Of a stretch of 64,000 bases of DNA, positions 1-8,329 are shown piece by piece. The notes below the pieces were generated by a model. That model worked only from the letters and a program-made list of their open reading frames with translations. It did not search any database and was not told the origin of the DNA. Within the stretch, counting starts at the first letter, position 1, and every line of letters starts with the position of its first letter. Source of the DNA: an uncultured Dehalococcoidia bacterium (GTDB taxonomy: Bacteria > Chloroflexota > Dehalococcoidia > Lucifugimonadales > UBA3495); NCBI GenBank assembly GCA_951813535.1, contig OX638345.1, positions 447,029-511,028 on the forward strand, read 5' to 3'. The position numbers and the translations under genes were made by a program.

Positions 1-1
1 A

Positions 2-26
2 AATCCTGTCCATCCTGTGCATCCAT
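2..26. repeat. short dispersed repeat, CATCCTGT type
   Basis: AT-poor intergenic tract whose reverse complement matches the tract at 17088-17113 (core ACAGGATGGAC followed by GGATT). It lies upstream of the first solute-binding gene. Similar short repeats are common between genes in many bacterial genomes; the match to the second copy is seen directly, the family assignment is inference. Confidence 0.5.
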
Positions 27-74
27 GCAAATGAACCACCTAAAACGGAACGCTACCATCGCGGCTGACGATAA

Positions 75-103
75 TTGACATCGCTTTTAACCTTTGATAC
101 CGT
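75..103 (+). promoter_or_regulatory. sigma70-like promoter of first solute-binding gene
   Basis: Exact TTGACA at 75-80, a 17-base spacer and TACCGT at 98-103, preceded by TGA (extended -10). The same arrangement precedes the three following paralogues. It would place the start of transcription about 60 bases before the ATG at 173. Confidence 0.6.
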
Positions 104-172
104 CTGGCCGGAAACGAGCAGCTGCATTCTATGCGTGCAGCAATGCGCAAAACATTGACCGGGAGTGATCAA

Positions 173-2002
173 ATGTCAAAGCGTAATAAGTCACATTTGT
201 CGCGTTTCGTAATATTGATATCGGTGGCGCTGACGCTTGCCGCCGTGTGGGCTTGCGGCGGCTCCGCTCCCCCGGAGGCGCAAACCGCCGCGCCCGCTGC
301 GGCCACCCAGGCGCCGGCGGCTCCCGCTGAGGCTGCAGCCACCGCGGCGCCCGAGCCCACCGCCATGCCGGCCATGGCCGAGGAGGGCAGCTATCTCCAC
401 CTGGCGGTGACCCCGCTGCCCCAGGACACCTTCTTCCCGTGGCTCGCCACCAGCAGCGGCCAGCTCGTCTTCCGGCCGATGTGGGAGAACATCACCACGA
501 TCTCTCCCGAGACCGGCGTCTCAGTCATTCTGCCCCAACTGGCGCGGGAATGGGAGATGAGCCCCGACGCGGGCCAGTACACCTTCTACCTCCAGGAAGG
601 CGTCGAGATGCACCACGGCTGGGGCGAGTTCACGGTCAAGGACGTGGTACTCACCATCGACCAGCAGATGTCCGACCCTCTGGCCGGCTGCAAGGGTCCC
701 CTGAAGAAGTTCATGGGCTTCGATTCCATGACCGAGATGGTCGATGCCGGCAAGATGGAGATCATCGACGACTACACCTTCCGGATGGACCTGGCCCAGC
801 CCCAGGTGGACGTGGCCGACTGGTGGTTCAACATCCTGGTGATCCCCTGCGCCGCCGTGCGCAGCGCGGCCCAGTACGAGGTTGAGGGCGACTCCATGTT
901 TGAGACCGGGCCGGCGGGAACCGGCGCCTTCCAGTTCGTTGAACGCGAGCTGAAGGAGTACACCGAGTACGAGGCGGTGCCCTACGACCACTGGCGGGTG
1001 AACCCCGAGTTCGATCGGCTGCGGATCAGCACCACGCCGGAGGACCTGACCCGCCTGGCCATGCTGCTCACCGGCGAAGCCAACATGGTGGACGTGCCCA
1101 AGGTGCTGCACCAGCAGGCCATCGACGAGGGCATGGAGGTCTTCGAGAGCCCGCTGCCCTCCGTGGGCCTATCGCTCTTCCCGCTGGGTCAGTACTACGT
1201 CAGCCAGGTCAACTGGAACCCGGACACCGAGCCGTGGAACGCCCCCGGAGAAACGGGGAACAAGGTTCGGGAAGCGCTGAACCGCGCCATCAACCGGGAG
1301 CAGATCATCAACGAGCTGTTCAAGGGCCGGGGCGAGCCCATGTACAACACCATCTTCCACCAGTCCCTGGAAGGGTGGAATCCCCGGTGGGAGGAGGAAT
1401 TCGACGAGAGGTACGGCTACGATCTGGAACGGGCCAAGGAGCTGCTGGACGAGGCCGGCTACCCCGGCGATAACGGTCAGGACCGTTTCTACATGGAGGT
1501 GTACCAGACCAGCCTGCCCGGGCTGCCGGAGACCATCGAGGTGGCGCAGACCGTTGCGCAGTCGTTTGAGGACATCGGCATCGACGTGAAGCTGGTGGAG
1601 GTTGAATTCGCCCGTGCCCTGGACGCCTTCCGCGACCAGCACGACGCCCACTTCCTCCTCCCCGCGCGGCAGACCATCCGGCAGATCAACGCCAACACCC
1701 GCATCTACTACTACACCGGGCCCATCGATTCCGAGCTGGGGCGGCCCACCGGCGGCGTTCTGTACATGGAGGGCCAGCTGTACGACGACACCTATGAAAA
1801 ATTGCTGGTGGAAACCGACCCTCAGGTGCGCCACGAGCTCGTCCAGAAGATGGGCGACGACATTTACGATACCTACCGCACGATTCCCGTCGTGAACATC
1901 CGCTCGACGCTGGTAGCCAACCCCGAGGAGGTGGCCGAGTACAAGTTCGGCAGCCTCACCGGCGTCTTCGGCCACCTGGAGTACGCCAAGCGCGCCAGGT
2001 AG
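173..2002 (+). CDS. family-5 extracellular solute-binding lipoprotein (paralogue 1)
   Basis: Predicted periplasm-facing or cell-surface lipoprotein that captures peptides, nickel or other solutes for an ABC importer. The start at 173 is chosen because GGGAG lies seven bases upstream and it gives a clean signal peptide (basic start, hydrophobic core, lipobox ending at Cys28); an earlier ATG at 131 only adds an unlikely leader. An Ala/Pro/Thr-rich linker to about residue 75 is followed by a roughly 530-residue SBP_bac_5 (DppA/OppA-like) domain with the family segments TGAFQF and NREQIINELFKGRG. It is 609 residues long, normal for the family. No permease or ATPase of this class is encoded nearby, so the substrate is unknown. 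Confidence 0.9.
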   Translation: MSKRNKSHLSRFVILISVALTLAAVWACGGSAPPEAQTAAPAAATQAPAAPAEAAATAAPEPTAMPAMAEEGSYLHLAVTPLPQDTFFPWLATSSGQLVFRPMWENITTISPETGVSVILPQLAREWEMSPDAGQYTFYLQEGVEMHHGWGEFTVKDVVLTIDQQMSDPLAGCKGPLKKFMGFDSMTEMVDAGKMEIIDDYTFRMDLAQPQVDVADWWFNILVIPCAAVRSAAQYEVEGDSMFETGPAGTGAFQFVERELKEYTEYEAVPYDHWRVNPEFDRLRISTTPEDLTRLAMLLTGEANMVDVPKVLHQQAIDEGMEVFESPLPSVGLSLFPLGQYYVSQVNWNPDTEPWNAPGETGNKVREALNRAINREQIINELFKGRGEPMYNTIFHQSLEGWNPRWEEEFDERYGYDLERAKELLDEAGYPGDNGQDRFYMEVYQTSLPGLPETIEVAQTVAQSFEDIGIDVKLVEVEFARALDAFRDQHDAHFLLPARQTIRQINANTRIYYYTGPIDSELGRPTGGVLYMEGQLYDDTYEKLLVETDPQVRHELVQKMGDDIYDTYRTIPVVNIRSTLVANPEEVAEYKFGSLTGVFGHLEYAKRAR

Positions 2003-2033
2003 CCGGCCTCCGCATACCCCGCGCCCGCGACAC

Positions 2034-2063
2034 GCCGGGGCGTCGATCACGCGACGCCCCGGC
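2034..2063 (+). terminator. hairpin terminator after paralogue 1
   Basis: Perfect 12-bp inverted repeat (GCCGGGGCGTCG and its complement, six-base loop) followed by a T-rich tract, 30 bases after the stop codon. Confidence 0.75.
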
Positions 2064-2214
2064 TATGTTTATTTTGGGCACTCCATACGCAATAAATGAC
2101 GGAATACACCTAAATAGTGGAGTTTTATCGATTGAACCAGATATTATTTGGCAATTTTACTAATGGAAACGCAATCAGATGTTATGTGCCGAGATATATA
2201 CGATGAATTGATAA

Positions 2215-2243
2215 TTGACATCACAATATGCCGGTGATACTGT
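2215..2243 (+). promoter_or_regulatory. sigma70-like promoter of second solute-binding gene
   Basis: TTGACA at 2215-2220, 17-base spacer, TGA then TACTGT at 2238-2243. The bases after the -10, TCTGGCGGGAAACGA, nearly repeat those after the first promoter (TCTGGCCGGAAACGA), so the two initial transcribed regions are also conserved. Confidence 0.6.
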
Positions 2244-2311
2244 CTGGCGGGAAACGAAAAACCCCGTTTTTGCAACGGTCGTTTCTTAGTCGAACGACAG
2301 GAGGTCACCAT

Positions 2312-4141
2312 ATGGTAAATATTCGTACGGCTCGATTGCCGCGCCCGGCTCGGTTGTCCCGGATAATTGTCGCCCTTGTGCTGCTGTTATCGCTGGCAGC
2401 CCTCTGGGCCTGCGGAGGTTCCGAGGCCCCGGCCCCTGCTGCAACCGCCGCGCCGGCCGCTCCGGCTCAGGCCGCAGCCACCGTCGCCCCCGAGCCCACC
2501 GCCATGCCGGCCATGGCCGACGAGGACACCTACCTCCACATGGCCGTGACCCCGCTGCCCCAGGACACCTTCTATCCGTGGCTGGCCACCAGCAGCGGGC
2601 ATCTGGTGTTCCGTCCCATGTGGGAGAACCTGACCACTATCTCCCCCGAAACCGGCGTCTCCACCATCCTGCCCCAGCTGGCGAGGGAGTGGGACGTCAG
2701 CCCCGATGCCAGCGAGTACACCTTCCGCCTTCAGGAAGGCGTCGAGATGCACCACGGCTGGGGTGAGTTCACCGTCAAGGACGTGATCCTCACCGTCGAC
2801 CAGCAGATGTCCGACCCGCTGGCCGGCTGCAAGTCGCCGCTTAAGAAGTTCATGGGGTACGACTCCATGACCGAGATGATCGACGCTGGCAAAATGGAGG
2901 TGATTGACGATTACACCTTCAAGATGACGCTGGCCCAACCGCAGGTGGACGTGGCCGACTGGTGGTTCAACATCCTGGTCATCCCGTGCGCCGCCGTGCG
3001 CAGCGCTGCCCAACATGCGGCCGAGGGCGACGCCATGTTCGAGAGCGGCCCGGCCGGCACCGGCGCCTACCAGTTCGTCAATCGCGAGCTCAAGGAGTTC
3101 ACCGAGTACGAAGCCGTGCCCTACGATCACTGGCGAGTGAACCCGGAGTTCAAGCGCATGCGGATCAGCACGACCCCCGAGGACCTGACCCGGCTGGCCC
3201 TGCTGTTGACCGGCGAGGCCAACATGGTGGACGTGCCCAAGGTGCTGCACCAACAGGCTATTGATGAAGGCATGGAGGTATTTGAAAGTCCGTTGCCGAC
3301 GGTAGGGCTGACCATCATGCCCTTTGGCCAGTACTACGTGAGCGAGGCGAACTGGAACCCCGACTCTGAGCCCTGGGCCGCTCCCGGCGAGACCGGGCGA
3401 TTGGTCCGCGAAGCGATGAACCGCGCCATCAATCGTGAGCAGATCATCAACGAACTGTTCAAGGGCCGCGGCGAGCCGATGTACAACACCATCTTCCACG
3501 ACACCCTGGAAGGCTGGAACCCGCGGTGGGCCGACGAGTTCGACGAGAGGTACGGCTACGATCCGGAACGGGCGAAAGAGCTGCTGGACGAGGCCGGCTT
3601 CCCCGGCGACAACGGCCAAAACCGTTTCTTCGTGGAGGTCTGGCAGAGCAGCCTGCCCGGACTGCCAGAAACCATCGAGGTGGCCCAGACCGTTGCCCAG
3701 TCCTTTGAGGAAATCGGCATTGAGGTGAAGCTGGTGGAGGTGGAGTTCGCCCGCGCGCTGGATGCTTTCCGCGACCTGCACGACGCCCACTTCGTCCTGC
3801 CGGTGCGCCAGACTATCCGGCAGATCAACGCCAACGCCCGCATCTACTACTACACCGGTCCCACCAACCCCGAAACGGGTCTGCCCAACGGTGGTGTAGC
3901 CTACATCGAGCACCAGATCTACGACGACAATTACGAGGCGCTGCTGAGAGAGACAGACCCCGCCGAGCGAAATCGTCTGGCGCAGGAGATGGGCGACCAT
4001 ATCTACGACAACTATCGCACCATCCCCATTGTCAACCTCCGATCCACCCTTTTGGTCAACCCGGAGGAGGTGCTGGAGTACAAGTTCGGTAGCCTTACCG
4101 GCGTCTTCGGCCACCTGGAGTACGCCAAAGCGGTGAAGTAG
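2312..4141 (+). CDS. family-5 extracellular solute-binding lipoprotein (paralogue 2)
   Basis: Second tandem copy of the SBP_bac_5 lipoprotein, also 609 residues. The ATG at 2312 is preceded by a strong AGGAGGT (2299-2305), which decides the start over an upstream ATG at 2228. Signal peptide with lipobox Cys34, then an Ala/Pro/Thr linker and the ligand-binding domain. By eye it matches paralogue 1 at most positions of the mature domain, including PMYNTIFH, ANMVDVPKVLHQQA and the C-terminal GVFGHLEYAK. It has its own promoter and terminator, so it can be expressed separately from its neighbours. Confidence 0.9.
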   Translation: MVNIRTARLPRPARLSRIIVALVLLLSLAALWACGGSEAPAPAATAAPAAPAQAAATVAPEPTAMPAMADEDTYLHMAVTPLPQDTFYPWLATSSGHLVFRPMWENLTTISPETGVSTILPQLAREWDVSPDASEYTFRLQEGVEMHHGWGEFTVKDVILTVDQQMSDPLAGCKSPLKKFMGYDSMTEMIDAGKMEVIDDYTFKMTLAQPQVDVADWWFNILVIPCAAVRSAAQHAAEGDAMFESGPAGTGAYQFVNRELKEFTEYEAVPYDHWRVNPEFKRMRISTTPEDLTRLALLLTGEANMVDVPKVLHQQAIDEGMEVFESPLPTVGLTIMPFGQYYVSEANWNPDSEPWAAPGETGRLVREAMNRAINREQIINELFKGRGEPMYNTIFHDTLEGWNPRWADEFDERYGYDPERAKELLDEAGFPGDNGQNRFFVEVWQSSLPGLPETIEVAQTVAQSFEEIGIEVKLVEVEFARALDAFRDLHDAHFVLPVRQTIRQINANARIYYYTGPTNPETGLPNGGVAYIEHQIYDDNYEALLRETDPAERNRLAQEMGDHIYDNYRTIPIVNLRSTLLVNPEEVLEYKFGSLTGVFGHLEYAKAVK

Positions 4142-4169
4142 CCGCAAGGCAACATCCGCCGATCTGTTC

Positions 4170-4203
4170 GGGACGGAATTCGTAATTCCGTCCCGTTTTT
4201 ATT
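4170..4203 (+). terminator. hairpin terminator after paralogue 2
   Basis: Perfect 11-bp stem GGGACGGAATT / AATTCCGTCCC with a CGT loop, followed by GTTTTTATT: a textbook intrinsic terminator. Confidence 0.85.
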
Positions 4204-4240
4204 GTGTACTAAATCACAAATAAATATCAAATGAATGTAA

Positions 4241-4269
4241 TTGACAATCAAAAATGCCTTTGATAACGT
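4241..4269 (+). promoter_or_regulatory. sigma70-like promoter of third solute-binding gene
   Basis: TTGACA at 4241-4246, 17-base spacer, TGA then TAACGT at 4264-4269. The -10 and downstream leader match those of paralogue 4 almost base for base. Confidence 0.6.
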
Positions 4270-4330
4270 TTTATGCACTAAAGGCGAAGTCGCATTACGC
4301 GATCAGGCGGCGAACGACGGAGGTTCGACC

Positions 4331-6152
4331 ATGTCCGTTCATCGTATGGCTAAACCGTCTAGAATAATCCTATTGCTCCTGTTGTCACTGGCCCTGCTTG
4401 CGGTGTGGGCGTGCGGTGAATCGGCCGCCCCTCCGGAGCAGAGCGCCGCTCCGGCCCCCGCCACCGAGGCCCCCGCCAGCGTCGCCGCCACCGCGATGCC
4501 CGAAGCAACCGCGGTTCCGGCCATGGCGGAAAGCGAGGCCATGCTCCATCTGGCCGTCACCCCCGCTGCCCCAGGACACCTTCTATCCCTGGCTGGCCAC
4601 CAGCAGCGGCCACCTGGTCTTCCGCCCCATGTGGGAGAACCTGACGACGATGTCGCCGGAAACCGGCGTCTCCGAGATCTATCCTCAACTGGCTCGCGAC
4701 TGGGACATCAGCCCTGATGCCAGCGAGTACACGTTCTACCTGCGCGAGGGCGTGCAATTCCACTTTGGACAGGGCGACTTCACGGTGAAAGACGTCATCT
4801 TCACCGCGGACCAGCAGATGTCCGACCCTCTCGCCGGCTGCAAGGCCACCCTCAGCAGGTTCATGGGCGCCGACTCCATGACCGGTATGATGGAGAATGG
4901 CAACCTGGAGATCATCGACGACTACACGTTCAAGATGACCCTGGCCCGCCCGCAGGTGGACGTCGCATCCTGGTACTTCAACATCCTGCAGATCGGCTGC
5001 ATGGCCGTGCGCAGCTCCGCCCAGTACGCCGCCGAGGGCGACGCCATGTTCGAGAGCGGCCCGGCCGGCACCGGCGCCTACCAGTTCGTCGAACGCAAGC
5101 TGAAGGAGTACACCCAGTACGAGGCCGTGCCCTTTGACCACTGGCGCGTCAACCCCGAGTTCAAGCACATGCGCATCACCACCACGCCGGAGGACCTGAC
5201 CCGACTGGCCCTCCTGCTCACGGGCGAGGCCAACATGGTCGACGTGCCCAAGGTGCTGCACCAGCAGGCCATCGACGAGGGCATGGAGATCTTTGAAAGC
5301 CCGCTTCCCACCGTCGGCCTGACCATCCTCCCCTTTGGTCAGTACTACGTCAGCGAGGCCAACTGGAACCCCGAGACCGAACCCTGGGCCGCCCCCGGCG
5401 AGACCGGCGCTCTGGTCCGGCAGGCCATGAACCGGGCCATCGACCGGGAGCAGATCATCAACGAGCTGTTCAAGGGTCGCGGCGAGCCCATGTACAACAC
5501 TATCTTCCACGACACGCTGGAAGGCTGGAACCCCAGGTGGGAGGACGAGTTCGACGAGAAGTACGGCTACGATCCCGAGCTGGCAAAGCAGCTGCTGGAC
5601 CAGGCCGGCTTCCCCGGCGACAACGGCCAGAACCGGTTCAGCGTGGAGGTCTGGCAGAGCAGTCTGCCCGGATTGCCGGAAACCATCGAGGTGTCCCAGA
5701 CGGTTGCCCAGTCCTTCGAGGACATTGGCATCAACGTGAAGCTGGTTGAGGTGGAATTCGCCCGCGCCCTGGACGCGTTCCGCGACCGGCACGATGCCCA
5801 CTTCGTCCTCCCGGTGCGTCAGACCCTCCGGCCCATCACCGCCAACGCCCGCATCTACTACTACACCGGGGAGACCAATCCGGAAACCGGAATTCCCAGC
5901 GGCGGTGTCGCCTACATTGAGGACCAACTCTACGACGACACGTATCACCGGCTGCTGGAGGAAACCGACCAGGCCGAACGCGAACGGCTGGCGCAGGCGA
6001 TGGGTGACGACATCTACGACACCTACCGCACCATCCCCATCGTCAACATACGATCCACCCTGGTGGTTGACCCGGACGAGGTGGCCGAGTACGTCTTCGG
6101 CAGCATCACCGGCGTCTTCGGCCACCTGGAGTACGCCAAAGCCGCGAACTAG
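4331..6152 (+). pseudogene. family-5 solute-binding lipoprotein (paralogue 3), one-base frameshift
   Basis: Third tandem SBP_bac_5 gene. Translation from the ATG at 4331 (GGAGGT at 4319-4324) gives the same signal peptide, lipobox Cys28 and linker as paralogue 4, but the frame is lost at a run of five C (4560-4564) where paralogue 4 has four. After one base is skipped, the remaining roughly 530 codons read without a stop to 6152 and encode a complete binding domain. The single lesion in an otherwise intact gene means a very recent mutation or a sequencing/assembly error; a programmed shift is possible but has no other support. If the extra C is an error, this is a normal protein of about 606 residues. 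Confidence 0.85.
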
Positions 6153-6180
6153 CCGCAAGGCAACAACCGCCGATCTGTTC

Positions 6181-6210
6181 GGGACGGAATTCGTAATTCC
6201 GTCCCGTTTT
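6181..6210 (+). terminator. hairpin terminator after paralogue 3
   Basis: Same 11-bp stem and CGT loop as the terminator at 4170, followed by GTTTT. Confidence 0.85.
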
Positions 6211-6251
6211 CATTGTGTAATAAATCACAAATAAATATATTATGAATGGAT

Positions 6252-6280
6252 TTGACATTCAAAAAAGCCTTTGATAACGT
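6252..6280 (+). promoter_or_regulatory. sigma70-like promoter of fourth solute-binding gene
   Basis: TTGACA at 6252-6257, 17-base spacer, TGA then TAACGT at 6275-6280. Confidence 0.6.
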
Positions 6281-6341
6281 TTTACGCACTAAAGGCGAAG
6301 TCGCGTTACGCGATCAGGCGGCGAACGACGGAGGTGCAACC

Positions 6342-8168
6342 ATGTCCGTTCATCGTATGGCTAAACCGTCTAGAATAATCCTATTGCTCCTGTTGTCACT
6401 GGCCCTGCTTGCGGTGTGGGCGTGCGGTGAATCGGCCGCCCCTCCGGAGCAGAGCGCCGCTCCGGCCCCCGCCACCGAGGCGCCCGCCAGCGTCGCCGCC
6501 ACCGCGATGCCCGAAGCAACCGCGGTTCCGGCCATGGCCGAAAGCGAGGCCATGCTCCATCTGGCCGTGACCCCGCTGCCCCAGGACACCTTCTATCCCT
6601 GGCTCGCCACCAGTAGCGGGCATCTGGTCTTACGCCCGATGTGGGAGAACCTGACCACCATCGACCCCAAAACCGGCGTCTCGGAAGTCTATCCTCAACT
6701 GGCTCGCGAATGGGAGGTTAGTCCCGACGCCAGCGAGTACACCTTCCGCTTGCAGGAGGGAGTGCAGTTCCACTTCGGCCACGGCGAGTTCACCGTGAAA
6801 GACGTGATCCTCACCGCCGACCAGCAGATGTCCGACCCCCTGGCCGGCTGCAAGGCCCATCTCAGCAGGTTCATGGGTGCCAACTCCATGACCGAGATGA
6901 TTGAAAACGGCGACATGGAGGTCATCGACGACTACACGTTCAAGATGACTCTGGCCCAGCCCCAGGTGGACGTCGCCTCCTGGTACTTCAGCATCCTGCA
7001 GATCGGTTGCATGGCCGTGCGCAGCTCCGCCCAGCACGCCCTCGAGGGCGACATCATGTTCGAGAACGGCCCGGCCGGCACCGGCGCCTACCAGTTCGTG
7101 GAACGGAAGCTCAAGGAATACGCTCGGTATGAGGCTGTTCCCTACGACCACTGGCGCGTCAACCCCGAGTTCAAGCACATGCGCATCAGCACTACGCCGG
7201 AAGACCTGACCCGTCTGGCCCTCCTGCTCACTGGCGAGGCCAACATGGTGGATGTGCCCAAGGTGCTGCACCAGCAGGCCGTCGACGAGGGCATGGAGAT
7301 CCTCGAAAGCCCGCTGCCCACCGTTGGCCTCTCCATCGTTCCCTTTGGGCAGTATTACGTCACCCAGGTGAACTGGAACCCCGATACCGAACCCTGGACC
7401 GCGCCGGGCGAAACCGGCGTACTGGTTCGCCAGGCCATGAACCGGGCCATCGACCGGGACCAGATCATCAACGAGTTGTTCAAGGGGCGCGGCGAGCCGA
7501 TGTACAACACCATCTTCCACCCGACCCTGGAAGGGTGGAATACCCGGTGGGAAGAGCAGTTTGACGAAAAGTACGGCTACGATCCCGAACTGGCCAAGCA
7601 ACTGCTGGACCAGGCCGGCTTCCCGGGCGACAACGGGCAAAACCGTTTCAGCCTGGAGGTCTGGCAGAGCAGCCTGCCCGGATTGCCCGAAACAATCGAA
7701 GTGTCTCAGACTATGGCCCAGTCCTTTGAGGACATCGGCATCAACGTAAAGCTGGTGGAGGTGGAATTCGCCCGCGCCCTCGACGCCTTCCGCGACCGGC
7801 ACGACGCCCACTTCATCCTTCCCTTACGCGTGACCCTCCGCCCCATCAACGCCAACACCCGCATCTACTACTACGCCGGCGGAGGCCGATTCAGCGAAAC
7901 ATCGGGCCTGCCCACGGGAGGCACTGCCTATTTGGAACACCAGTTATATGACGACACCTATGACCGGCTCCTGCAGGAAACCGACCCGGACGAGCGCGAG
8001 CGGCTGGCACGGGTGATGGGCGACCACACCTACGACAACTACCGCACCATCCCCATCGTCAACATACGATCCACCCTGGTGGTCGACCCGGACGAGGTGG
8101 CCGAGTACGTGTTCGGCAGCATCACCGGCGTCTTCGGCCACCTGGAGTACGCCAAGGCGGCCAGATAA
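6342..8168 (+). CDS. family-5 extracellular solute-binding lipoprotein (paralogue 4)
   Basis: Fourth and last tandem SBP_bac_5 lipoprotein, 608 residues. Start at 6342 behind GGAGGT (6330-6335); the in-frame ATG at 6246 lies upstream of the -35 and is not used. Signal peptide to lipobox Cys28, Ala/Pro/Thr linker to about residue 70, then the binding domain. It groups with paralogue 3 (shared QFHFG, SWYF, QIGCMAVRSSAQ where 1 and 2 have MHHGWG, DWWF, VIPCAAVRSAAQ). The pocket-facing differences between the two pairs suggest different ligands, which is inference. Confidence 0.9.
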   Translation: MSVHRMAKPSRIILLLLLSLALLAVWACGESAAPPEQSAAPAPATEAPASVAATAMPEATAVPAMAESEAMLHLAVTPLPQDTFYPWLATSSGHLVLRPMWENLTTIDPKTGVSEVYPQLAREWEVSPDASEYTFRLQEGVQFHFGHGEFTVKDVILTADQQMSDPLAGCKAHLSRFMGANSMTEMIENGDMEVIDDYTFKMTLAQPQVDVASWYFSILQIGCMAVRSSAQHALEGDIMFENGPAGTGAYQFVERKLKEYARYEAVPYDHWRVNPEFKHMRISTTPEDLTRLALLLTGEANMVDVPKVLHQQAVDEGMEILESPLPTVGLSIVPFGQYYVTQVNWNPDTEPWTAPGETGVLVRQAMNRAIDRDQIINELFKGRGEPMYNTIFHPTLEGWNTRWEEQFDEKYGYDPELAKQLLDQAGFPGDNGQNRFSLEVWQSSLPGLPETIEVSQTMAQSFEDIGINVKLVEVEFARALDAFRDRHDAHFILPLRVTLRPINANTRIYYYAGGGRFSETSGLPTGGTAYLEHQLYDDTYDRLLQETDPDERERLARVMGDHTYDNYRTIPIVNIRSTLVVDPDEVAEYVFGSITGVFGHLEYAKAAR

Positions 8169-8200
8169 TTCGGAGGGAAATCGTTAGGGCAGGCACACGG

Positions 8201-8230
8201 CGGGGCGTCGGACATCCGACGCCCCGGTTC
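8201..8230. terminator. terminator between paralogue 4 and the Fe-type binding gene
   Basis: Perfect 12-bp stem CGGGGCGTCGGA / TCCGACGCCCCG with a two-base loop, then GTTCTTTG. It lies between convergent genes and could serve both. Confidence 0.65.
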
Positions 8231-8329
8231 TTTGCTGCGTTGTGTTGGCGAATGCTACCCTGACGGAGGAGGGATCCGACCGGGTCAGTTGCCCGAACGA
8301 AAGGGGCGGGAATCAGGGCGCTACCGCCG

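Larger units (their letters stand above)
4139..4600 (+). repeat. duplicated terminator-promoter-signal block, copy A
   Basis: From the stop codon of paralogue 2 through terminator, promoter, leader, signal peptide and linker of paralogue 3, the DNA nearly repeats 6150-6610. Within the first 231 coding bases I count only three mismatches, all at third codon positions, besides the extra C. Beyond about 4600 the two genes differ at many sites. Confidence 0.8.
6150..6610 (+). repeat. duplicated terminator-promoter-signal block, copy B
   Basis: Second copy of the block at 4139-4600, covering the paralogue 3 terminator, the paralogue 4 promoter and leader, and its first 80 or so codons. Confidence 0.8.

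Noticed and set aside
2387-4147. 586-codon open frame opposite paralogue 2
   Set aside because: Mirror of a well-supported gene; the same artefact appears opposite paralogues 3 and 4 and reflects high GC at third positions.
4560-4564. Programmed +1 frameshift in paralogue 3
   Set aside because: No stop codon or stimulatory structure at the site, and the sister gene lacks the extra base; error or mutation is simpler.
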